Below are positions 1 through 5,475 of a stretch of DNA of 5,475 bases, piece after piece. Source of the DNA: an uncultured Porphyromonadaceae bacterium (lineage in GTDB: Bacteria; Bacteroidota; Bacteroidia; Bacteroidales; Muribaculaceae); the NCBI GenBank assembly GCA_947176355.1, contig CAMWQY010000187.1:1-5475 (forward strand), given 5' to 3'. Within the stretch, counting starts at the first letter, position 1. Each line of letters starts with the position of its first letter. The notes below the pieces were generated by a model. The model saw only the letters and a program-made list of their open reading frames with translations, searched no databases and had not been told where the DNA came from. Both the position numbers and the translations under genes were made by a program.

Positions 1-172
1 CGATATAAGCCTTAAGCTGAGCACTCCCCTTCTGCTGAGTATTCATATATTGGGTCTGACCAATGATATGAAGCCACGCGCCACGAAATTCACGCTTGGG
101 GTTTGTGGCGGATACCGATAAGGTTAAAAACAATGATAAAAGAATGGAATATATCTTGATGTTCATAGACAT
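1..172 (-). CDS. Secreted family 10 glycosylhydrolase (GHL10/DUF187-like), N-terminal fragment
   Basis: Only the first 57 codons are inside the window; the gene runs off the left edge. The protein begins MSMNIKIYSI and has a hydrophobic stretch at residues 8-20, then a likely signal peptidase I site after V20-S21-A22, so export to the periplasm or beyond is expected. Residues 25-33 read PKREFRGAW. I recognise this as the usual opening of Bacteroidota family 10 glycosylhydrolases (GHL10, YngK-like), which have a TIM-barrel catalytic domain and act on glycans that are mostly undefined. The QTQYMNTQQKGSAQLKAYI stretch after it also fits that family. The start is taken as the ATG at 170-172; an in-frame ATG at 164-166 would remove two residues and is equally plausible, since no clear ribosome binding site decides it. 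The start lies 8 bp after the S9 peptidase stop, so the two are probably co-transcribed. The catalytic region is not visible, so the substrate cannot be stated. Confidence 0.72.
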   Translation of the reverse strand, partial: MSMNIKIYSILLSLFLTLSVSATNPKREFRGAWLHIIGQTQYMNTQQKGSAQLKAYI

Positions 173-180
173 AATCTAAA

Positions 181-2724
181 TTATTCGCCGTAGAGGTAAT
201 CCCACCAGGTGGGGTCATCCTGAAGATGCTTGGCAAACCATGCCATAATGGTGGCATGCCAAGGAAGACGCTTGTCGTGGTTTGAGATGATATGGTTTTC
301 TCCTTCTACTGTGACAAATTCTACATCTCTGCCTAAAATGCGCAATGCATTGAAGAGTTGGATACTCTCACCAATAGGCACGTTAGTATCAGCCTTTCCA
401 TGGAGCAACAAGAGCGGTGTATGAATCTTGTCGGCGTTAAAGAGAGAACCATGTTGAGTAAAAAGCTCCGGATTGTTCCAAGGATAGGATTCCGGGGCAG
501 CAGTGGCATTGTAGGAATACCCCCAGTTACCTTCGCCCCAATAAGAAGTGACATTAGAGATGCCGGCATGAGATGCAGCCGCAGCAAACATATCAGTCTT
601 AGTCTGAAGATATTGGGTCATAAAACCACCATAACTTGCGCCAAGACAGCCAATCTTCTTGTCGTTGACAAAGTCATGTGTACGGCAATATTCCTTCACG
701 CCCTCGATGATGTCATCAGCAGTGTAATCACCCCATGCATTGGCATGGCGGGCAGAGAACTCCTGTCCGTAACCGTAGGCACCGGATGGATTAATGACGA
801 GAGCCACATATCCTCTTGAAGCAAATATCTGCGGATCATAAACGCTTAGATAACGCTGGCAAGGGGAACAACCTCCATAGTAGTACACAATCAAAGGGTA
901 TTTCTTATCAGGATCGAAGTCGGGGGGAAGCACCTGCATACAGTCAATGACAGTGCCATCAGAAGCCTTGTAAGACCAAGAAGAAGCATCACCTACCTGC
1001 AAATCGGGATAATCACGTGAATATGGATCATCTACCAAGCGAGTCTTGCCGGACTTCAGATCCATAAGTTCGCAACGACCCGAATAATGATAATCAGATC
1101 CTACAGCAGACATCCACTTAGTCTCATCATCACCGATAGAGAATGTGGAAATATAAGGCATTCCGAAATTTATCTTGCTGATATGTCCTGACTTTGGATC
1201 CATCTTATACACATTCAGTGTGAAACCTTCAGTAGCACGGAAATACACCTGCCCATCGGCACGATTCCAAACCGGATCATCTTCAATCGACGGATCAAAG
1301 TCTTTGGTCATGGGACGAACAGACTTGTCAGCAATCGTCATTATGAAGCCTTGTACGTCATAATCATTATTGTACTTGTGTCCACCGTTATTGTTTCCGA
1401 TTTTTCCAAAAGCATCAGGACTACCGGTGAAGAAAAGCTGTTTGCCATCGGGTGAATAGACACATGACTTGACGTATGGGTCAGCCTTAACAAGAGTATC
1501 TGTAGCCATTGTGGTAAGATCCAGCTCAATTACATCCTGGAAATAGAATGGGAATTGAGTCATATCTTCATTCTGACTGCCATAGACGAGTTTCTTTGAG
1601 TCAGGAGAAATCTCGAATACAGTCGTAGAATTTCCGGCGTATGTAAGTGGTTGCCGAATGCCGGTCTTTAGGTCATATTTCTCAAGATAATAGCGATTTC
1701 TGTGTCCTGCAAGGCGGTCGTCAGGATCGCGCAGACGGTTGACAGGACCATTGTCTTTTGGTCCCTTCACAAGCTTATATATGATGAGGAATGAAGCGTC
1801 AGGACTGATTGAAAAGCTATTTTCGGGGAGCTCAGAAGCCATAAGGGTCTGCTGCTGAGTAGCAGCATCCATTGAGTAGAGAGAATACGTATCATTGGTA
1901 GCGACAGTATAACAAAGCGTACTACCTTTGTGCAGCCAGAAAGCCCCTCTCGGAAGAGTGGCGTTTAAGGTCTTGCCGGTAGCCACTTCGCGAAGTTCTG
2001 ACCAAGAACGACGATTATCCTGACCATAGATAGTAGAATATGAAAGGATCATATATTTTCCATCGGGAGAAATAGATGCACTTCTCACACGAGTGCCGAG
2101 AGCAGACTCGTCGACACGGAAACGGGTTGTGACGGATGGTCCCATAGCCAGATTGACACCTTCATATCCCTTGTCAGGTTCGAATTCGAGTTGGATAGAA
2201 GGGTCAGCAGGATCGTCAGCAGAGGAAATGAAAGATATGTAGAAATCAGCTGTTTCCGAGGGCTCAAGGCAAATATTGGCATGATCCCAGGATGGAGCCG
2301 AATCCGCTTGATTGACAGTCAATAGGCTTCCGTAGGCATCAGAAAGCTCCGCCATGACATTAGACTTCAAACGAATAGAACCTTTCAGGAAACGATCAGG
2401 ACGCATACGCGTGGCAAGCGTACGCAATACCAATCCATCCTCTGATTTCCGGAACTTCACAGAATTGGAAGTGTCAGTTTTCACTTCAATCCAGTCGGCA
2501 TTGTGCTTGTCGAGTTTGCGATTTACGGTCTGGAGAAGTTTCTCATTTGAAAAGGAGTTCTTTTTTGCAAGGACTGAGTCGTTGGGGACTATTGGGAGCT
2601 GCAGTCTGACTTCCGGAGAAAGCTTAAAAGAATTGAAGGCTACAGAAGCATCATCGCCCCTCATCTGAGAAAATGAGAGGGCGATCACAGACACAGCAAA
2701 AGCCGTGGCTAAATACTTATTCAT
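181..2724 (-). CDS. Secreted S9 family (prolyl oligopeptidase-type) serine peptidase
   Basis: This 847-residue protein is a serine peptidase of the alpha/beta-hydrolase S9 family, expected to trim peptides outside the cytoplasm. Residues 1-20 form a Sec-type signal (charged NK, then a hydrophobic run to about F18) without a lipobox. Residues 30-205 are probably an N-terminal beta-rich domain. Residues 205-580 contain PD40/WD40-like beta-propeller blades, seen as SPDGK, SPDAS, SPDSK and SPDGK motifs near 219, 307, 373 and 424. The catalytic domain spans about 585-835. The nucleophile is Ser697 in GASYGG, the acid is Asp779 in HGKADTNVP, and the base is His811 in EGENHIIS. The YYYGG motif at 614-618 fits the oxyanion-hole region. 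The C-terminal PTWWDYLYG ending is typical of Bacteroidota members. The double-Glu motif of dipeptidyl peptidase IV is not apparent, so I do not call it DPP IV; cleavage specificity is unknown. An unusual C619-S-P-C622 follows YYYGG. It starts 22 bp after the FKBP gene. Confidence 0.95.
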   Translation of the reverse strand: MNKYLATAFAVSVIALSFSQMRGDDASVAFNSFKLSPEVRLQLPIVPNDSVLAKKNSFSNEKLLQTVNRKLDKHNADWIEVKTDTSNSVKFRKSEDGLVLRTLATRMRPDRFLKGSIRLKSNVMAELSDAYGSLLTVNQADSAPSWDHANICLEPSETADFYISFISSADDPADPSIQLEFEPDKGYEGVNLAMGPSVTTRFRVDESALGTRVRSASISPDGKYMILSYSTIYGQDNRRSWSELREVATGKTLNATLPRGAFWLHKGSTLCYTVATNDTYSLYSMDAATQQQTLMASELPENSFSISPDASFLIIYKLVKGPKDNGPVNRLRDPDDRLAGHRNRYYLEKYDLKTGIRQPLTYAGNSTTVFEISPDSKKLVYGSQNEDMTQFPFYFQDVIELDLTTMATDTLVKADPYVKSCVYSPDGKQLFFTGSPDAFGKIGNNNGGHKYNNDYDVQGFIMTIADKSVRPMTKDFDPSIEDDPVWNRADGQVYFRATEGFTLNVYKMDPKSGHISKINFGMPYISTFSIGDDETKWMSAVGSDYHYSGRCELMDLKSGKTRLVDDPYSRDYPDLQVGDASSWSYKASDGTVIDCMQVLPPDFDPDKKYPLIVYYYGGCSPCQRYLSVYDPQIFASRGYVALVINPSGAYGYGQEFSARHANAWGDYTADDIIEGVKEYCRTHDFVNDKKIGCLGASYGGFMTQYLQTKTDMFAAAASHAGISNVTSYWGEGNWGYSYNATAAPESYPWNNPELFTQHGSLFNADKIHTPLLLLHGKADTNVPIGESIQLFNALRILGRDVEFVTVEGENHIISNHDKRLPWHATIMAWFAKHLQDDPTWWDYLYGE
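2653..2685 (-). other. 12-bp hairpin inside the signal-peptide coding region of the S9 peptidase
   Basis: The arms at 2653-2664 and 2673-2685 pair over 12 bp with a single bulged base (A2678) and an 8-nt loop (2665-2672). The structure covers about codons 14-24 of the peptidase gene, starting roughly 40 nt downstream of its ATG. No T-run follows on the coding strand, so it does not look like a classical terminator. It may be a chance result of the codons for the signal-peptide end, or an mRNA structure that affects early translation. The pairing is read directly from the sequence; any function is inference. Confidence 0.4.
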
Positions 2725-2746
2725 GTTTAAAATCTATTATTACAGA

Positions 2747-3304
2747 TTATTTACCGGAAACTTCGTATGCCGTGATACCCTTTAGTTTCAAGTGGTAAAT
2801 TAATGTAGAGTATGGGACTACAGATGAGCTGCGGGAATCACCGTAAGCAGCATTCATCGGAATAACGCATGTGACAGAGTCACCAACGTGCATTTTGGTA
2901 AGCATAGCCCAAAAGCCAACAATATTATCGCTTGGCTTGCAAGTATATATACTGTCGGAGTAATGTAGAAAACTTGCGTCAAGACGATTTCCATTTACGT
3001 AGTAGGCATCATACACTACTTGGCAAGTAGAATTATCCATAGGGACAAGGTTTCCCTCGGTCAAAGATCGATCGTTGTGCCATTGAGCAAGGATATATAC
3101 ACTTGGAGCCCAAACAGGAGTAATCTTTTCAAATACTTTCTTGCCGTTGGAGACGGTGTCTTGCATCCTTATCAAATATGTCTCGTTGAGATTGATCCAA
3201 TCTTTATAGTCAGTAGTATTGTCATTGTCATTGAGACATGAAGTCAGGCAAGGGGCGAGAAGAAGCGCTGCCACCGCACAAGGAATATATTTTATTATCT
3301 TCAT
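2747..3304 (-). CDS. Divergent FKBP-type peptidyl-prolyl cis-trans isomerase, lipoprotein
   Basis: This 185-residue protein begins with a lipoprotein signal: a hydrophobic segment at about 4-19 and the lipobox L20-T21-S22-C23, so it should be lipid-anchored in the envelope. Residues 93-176 form an FKBP domain, a fold that catalyses proline isomerisation and assists folding of exported proteins. Against human FKBP12 as I remember it, the alignment has almost no gaps: Tyr26, Asp37, Ile56 and Tyr82 correspond to Y98, D109, I128 and Y154, and the GDS...VIP...AYG core (141-155) is conserved. Trp59 at the base of the pocket is replaced by F131, Phe46 by S118, Phe36 by L108 and Val55 by N127, so isomerase activity may be altered or low. 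Residues 24-90 are a lineage-specific N-terminal region. The gene lies 18 bp after lemA and 22 bp before the S9 peptidase, which suggests an operon. The FKBP assignment is firm; catalytic competence is not. Confidence 0.87.
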   Translation of the reverse strand: MKIIKYIPCAVAALLLAPCLTSCLNDNDNTTDYKDWINLNETYLIRMQDTVSNGKKVFEKITPVWAPSVYILAQWHNDRSLTEGNLVPMDNSTCQVVYDAYYVNGNRLDASFLHYSDSIYTCKPSDNIVGFWAMLTKMHVGDSVTCVIPMNAAYGDSRSSSVVPYSTLIYHLKLKGITAYEVSGK

Positions 3305-3322
3305 TTAGATTTTGTTGATTTA

Positions 3323-3922
3323 TCAGAATTCTACCTTAGGAGCCTTGTTGGCACCAGCCTCAGCTTTAAATTGCTCTTTCTCCTTGAATCCAAACCAACC
3401 GGCATAGATGGTAGTAGGAAATTTCTTAATGGAAGTATTGTAATCCTTAACCGCTTGAGTATAACGTTCGCGCTCGGTGGCGATACGATTTTCCGTTCCT
3501 TCGAGTTGCGTCTGGAGGTCGATGAAGTTCTGGTTTGCCTTCAGGTCGGGATAAGCTTCTTTCACGGCATTGACATAAATGTCGAGAGCACCTTTCAGCT
3601 TACTCTGAGCTTCCTGATAGGCTTGGATATTCTGTTGGGGATTCTCAACGGCTTCTGCAGCATTATAAGCTTCGGTCAGACCGCTTCTGGCTTGAGTGAC
3701 TTTGATGAAGGTCTCACTTTCATGCTCGGAATATCCCTTCACTGTGTTGACAAGGTTGGGGATTAGGTCGGCGCGACGCTGATACTGGTTTTCCACCTGC
3801 GCCCATGCTTGGTCGACGGTCTGCTCTTTCTCTACGAGAGAGTTGTAGTTGCAGCTCTGGAGAGTCGACATGGCGAAGATCGCGATGAGGGCTATGGCTA
3901 TTTTGGTGAGTATTTTATTCAT
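3323..3922 (-). CDS. LemA family lipoprotein
   Basis: This 199-residue protein matches the LemA family, membrane-associated mostly helical proteins whose biochemical role is still poorly defined. A hydrophobic N-terminal segment (residues 5-19) ends in the lipobox L21-Q22-S23-C24, so a lipid-modified, envelope-anchored form is expected, as is common in Bacteroidota. Family motifs are clear: YQRRADLIPNLVNTVKGY at 47-64, the conserved YPDLKANQNFIDLQ at 124-137, then EGTENRIATERERY at 141-154, and YNTSIKKFPT at 161-170. The long helices at about 25-160 form the helical bundle of the family. The length is normal and the frame is intact, ending in TGA. LemA genes often sit beside a TPM-domain (YgcG-like) or htpX gene; here the next gene is an FKBP lipoprotein 18 bp downstream. 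The start ATG (3920-3922) follows an AT-rich leader without a clear Shine-Dalgarno. I see no Bacteroidota-type TAnnTTTG promoter element in the 107-bp region upstream. Confidence 0.95.
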   Translation of the reverse strand: MNKILTKIAIALIAIFAMSTLQSCNYNSLVEKEQTVDQAWAQVENQYQRRADLIPNLVNTVKGYSEHESETFIKVTQARSGLTEAYNAAEAVENPQQNIQAYQEAQSKLKGALDIYVNAVKEAYPDLKANQNFIDLQTQLEGTENRIATERERYTQAVKDYNTSIKKFPTTIYAGWFGFKEKEQFKAEAGANKAPKVEF

Positions 3923-3932
3923 ATTATTTTAT

Positions 3933-3977
3933 TTAGTCTAATTGGTCTAATTAGTCTAATAGGTCTAATTAGACTAA
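3933..3977. repeat. Five tandem copies of a 9-bp near-palindromic unit
   Basis: Five consecutive nonamers with an exact 9-bp period fill this stretch: TTAGTCTAA, TTGGTCTAA, TTAGTCTAA, TAGGTCTAA and TTAGACTAA. The consensus TTRGTCTAA is itself close to an odd palindrome (TTAG-N-CTAA), so the units can pair with one another. The array ends about 10 bp before the lemA start and lies between the glyS terminator-like hairpin and lemA. It could be a minisatellite prone to copy-number change, a multi-site protein-binding array, or a dispersed intergenic repeat. Sequence and period are directly visible; function is unknown. Confidence 0.85.
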
Positions 3978-3978
3978 T
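3950..3978. repeat. Perfect 11-bp inverted repeat within the nonamer array
   Basis: The arms ATTAGTCTAAT (3950-3960) and ATTAGACTAAT (3968-3978) are exact reverse complements separated by a 7-nt loop (3961-3967). The stem is AT-rich and comes from units 3 and 5 of the tandem array, where the last unit is in the opposite sense to the first and third. It could fold in the transcript upstream of lemA or extrude in DNA. No T-run follows in the lemA direction, so it is not called a terminator. Confidence 0.7.
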
Positions 3979-3991
3979 CGGCTTTATTTAC

Positions 3992-4017
3992 CCCATAAGC
4001 CCTGATGGGCTTATGGG
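3992..4017 (-). terminator. Terminator-like hairpin downstream of glyS
   Basis: A perfect 11-bp inverted repeat (CCCATAAGCCC at 3992-4002 and GGGCTTATGGG at 4007-4017) with a 4-nt loop lies 12 nt after the glyS TAA stop. Its position and stability suggest that it ends or attenuates the glyS transcript. On the glyS strand the stem is followed by GTAAATAAAGCC, not a run of T, so it is not a canonical Rho-independent terminator. It may work as a partial terminator or as a 3'-end stabilising structure that lets some transcription read into lemA. Confidence 0.6.
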
Positions 4018-4029
4018 CAATATTTTAGA

Positions 4030-5475
4030 TTAGAGGAGTTTCTTGAGGAGGGAATTGAGGGAAACTTTCTCTGCGAGAATCTTTTCGAGGTCGTCGACGT
4101 TGACGCGTTCCTGCTCCATAGTGTCGCGATGACGGAGTGTAACGGTGTTGTCCTCGAGAGTCTGATGGTCGACAGTGATACAATAAGGAGTTCCGATTGC
4201 ATCTTGGCGGCGATAACGCTTTCCGATTGAGTCTTTCTCATCTACCTGGCAAGTGAAGTCGAAACGAAGTTTGTGTTGGATCTCACGTGCCTTCTCGGGA
4301 AGACCATCTTTCTTGACGAGAGGAAGGACAGCGCATTTCACAGGAGCAAGAGCTGCCGGGAAATGAAGCACTACGCGACGATCCCCATTGCCAAGGTCTT
4401 GATCTTCATAGCAGCTGCAGAATACGCTGAGGAACATGCGGTCGACACCGATTGAAGTCTCAATGACGTATGGCACATAGCTCTGGTTGAGCTCGGGATC
4501 AAAATATTGTATCTTCTTGCCTGAGAATTTCTCATGCTGGGAGAGGTCGAAGTTGGTGCGTGAATGGATACCTTCCACTTCTTTGAAACCGAATGGCATC
4601 TCAAACTCGATGTCGGTGGCAGCATTGGCATAGTGGGCAAGTTTCTCATGGTCATGGTAGCGATATTTTGCGTCGCCAAGGCCAAGAGCCTTATGCCATT
4701 TGAGTCGAGTAGCACGCCAATAGTCGAACCATTTCATCTCCTCACCGGGACGAACAAAGAATTGCATCTCCATCTGCTCGAACTCGCGCATACGGAAGAT
4801 GAACTGACGCGCTACGATCTCATTGCGGAATGCCTTGCCGATCTGAGCGATACCAAAAGGTATGCGCATGCGTCCGGTCTTCTGCACGTTGAGATAGTTG
4901 ACGAAGATACCCTGTGCGGTCTCAGGACGGAGATAAACGTCCATAGCGCCATCGGCAGTAGAGCCCATTTCTGTCTTGAACATCAGGTTGAATTGGCGGA
5001 CGTCGGTCCAGTTCTTCGTGCCGCTGATTGGGTCTACAATCTCATAGTCGAGGATAATCTGCTTGAGCTCGTTGAGGTCGTTGGCATTCATTGCGTCAGA
5101 GAAACGCTGATGCAGTTCGTCGCGCTTCTTCCGGTGCTCGAGAACGCGGGCATTTGTAGCACGGAACTGAGCCTCGTCAAAAGCATCGCCGAAACGTTTA
5201 GCGGCTTTTGCGACTTCCTTATTAATTTTGTCGTCGATCTTTGCGATTTCATCTTCAATAAGCACATCGGCACGATAGCGCTTCTTTGAGTCGCGGTTGT
5301 CAATTAGAGGATCGTTGAATGCGTCAACATGTCCTGAAGCTTTCCAGATAGTCGGGTGCATGAATATGGCAGAGTCGATGCCGACGATGTTGTCGTGGAG
5401 CATCGTCATAGCCTCCCACCAATAGCGTTTGATATTATTTTTCAGTTCCACACCGTTCTGTCCGTAATCGTACAC
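4030..5475 (-). CDS. glyS: Glycine--tRNA ligase (single-chain, homodimeric type), N-terminus cut off
   Basis: The enzyme charges tRNA-Gly with glycine in the cytoplasm and is essential for translation. It is the class II, single-chain alpha2 type, not the alpha2beta2 (GlyQ/GlyS) type of Proteobacteria. The 481 visible residues start inside the conserved YDYGQNGVELKNNI region, so about 30 N-terminal residues should lie beyond the window; the GTG at the edge is an internal Val codon, not the start. Numbering from the visible end, a charged helical insertion covers about 74-145, the conserved RPETAQGIFVNYL is at 183-195, motif 2 at 215-240 includes AFRNE and RMREFEQMEMQFF, and motif 3 at 340-350 includes SIGVDRMFLS. 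The C-terminal anticodon-binding domain spans about 370-460, with KDSIGKRYRRQDAIGTPYC at 414-432. The gene ends in TAA at 4030-4032, followed by a hairpin. Its frame is intact, and the sequence closely resembles Bacteroides GlyRS as I recall it. Confidence 0.98.
   Translation of the reverse strand: MYDYGQNGVELKNNIKRYWWEAMTMLHDNIVGIDSAIFMHPTIWKASGHVDAFNDPLIDNRDSKKRYRADVLIEDEIAKIDDKINKEVAKAAKRFGDAFDEAQFRATNARVLEHRKKRDELHQRFSDAMNANDLNELKQIILDYEIVDPISGTKNWTDVRQFNLMFKTEMGSTADGAMDVYLRPETAQGIFVNYLNVQKTGRMRIPFGIAQIGKAFRNEIVARQFIFRMREFEQMEMQFFVRPGEEMKWFDYWRATRLKWHKALGLGDAKYRYHDHEKLAHYANAATDIEFEMPFGFKEVEGIHSRTNFDLSQHEKFSGKKIQYFDPELNQSYVPYVIETSIGVDRMFLSVFCSCYEDQDLGNGDRRVVLHFPAALAPVKCAVLPLVKKDGLPEKAREIQHKLRFDFTCQVDEKDSIGKRYRRQDAIGTPYCITVDHQTLEDNTVTLRHRDTMEQERVNVDDLEKILAEKVSLNSLLKKLL

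Noticed and set aside
358..819. A 153-codon open frame on the plus strand, antisense to the S9 peptidase catalytic domain
   Set aside because: The opposite strand encodes clear catalytic motifs over the same bases, and the antisense product resembles no family I know.
2402..2425. Imperfect palindrome around GCATACGC and GCGTACGC in the S9 peptidase gene
   Set aside because: It has a mismatch, lies deep inside the coding region, and encodes the similar residue pairs of the RTLATRMR segment; chance is sufficient.
2725..2746. Short AATCT/AGATT inverted repeat in the spacer before the S9 peptidase
   Set aside because: The stem has only 5 AT-rich base pairs, which is expected by chance in such a spacer.
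3923..4029. Search for a Bacteroidota promoter (TTTG ... TAnnTTTG) upstream of lemA
   Set aside because: Reading the minus strand, no match to the -7 element is present in this interval, so no promoter is annotated.
4564..5289. A 241-codon open frame on the plus strand, antisense to glyS
   Set aside because: It lies entirely inside a highly conserved synthetase gene, and its product has no recognisable domain. Long antisense frames commonly arise from the codon use of such genes.
5473..5475. GTG at the window edge as a possible glyS start
   Set aside because: The residues after it belong to a region that lies about 30 residues into known single-chain glycyl-tRNA synthetases, so this is an internal valine codon.

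Overview
The window looks like an ordinary chromosomal segment from a member of the Bacteroidota, probably order Bacteroidales. The evidence is the glycyl-tRNA synthetase, which matches the Bacteroides-type single-chain enzyme as I remember it, the short AT-rich spacers without clear Shine-Dalgarno sequences, and the mix of LemA, FKBP-type lipoprotein, S9 peptidase and GHL10-type glycosylhydrolase. A gut lineage such as Muribaculaceae is possible, but I cannot fix the family from this sequence.

Every gene I can support is on the minus strand, so transcription runs from the right edge to the left. From 5475 down to 4030 is the glycyl-tRNA synthetase gene, cut off at its N-terminus by the window edge. 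A 107-bp intergenic region (3923-4029) follows. It holds a perfect 11-bp hairpin just after the glyS stop, a five-copy tandem array of a 9-bp near-palindrome, and a second 11-bp hairpin formed inside that array. Four closely spaced genes come next: a LemA-family lipoprotein (3922-3323), a divergent FKBP-type peptidyl-prolyl isomerase lipoprotein (3304-2747), a secreted S9 (prolyl oligopeptidase) family peptidase (2724-181), and the first 57 codons of a secreted GHL10-like family 10 glycosylhydrolase (172 to the left edge). The spacers are 18, 22 and 8 bp, which suggests one transcription unit.

All four downstream products carry export signals: two lipoprotein signals and two Sec-type signal peptides. 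The inferred unit therefore makes cell-envelope proteins (a LemA membrane protein, a folding factor, a peptidase and a carbohydrate-active enzyme), while glyS is a housekeeping gene set apart by a hairpin. I see no phage, transposon, CRISPR, toxin-antitoxin or defence genes. I found no new system; the most unusual element is the repeat and hairpin cluster between glyS and lemA.
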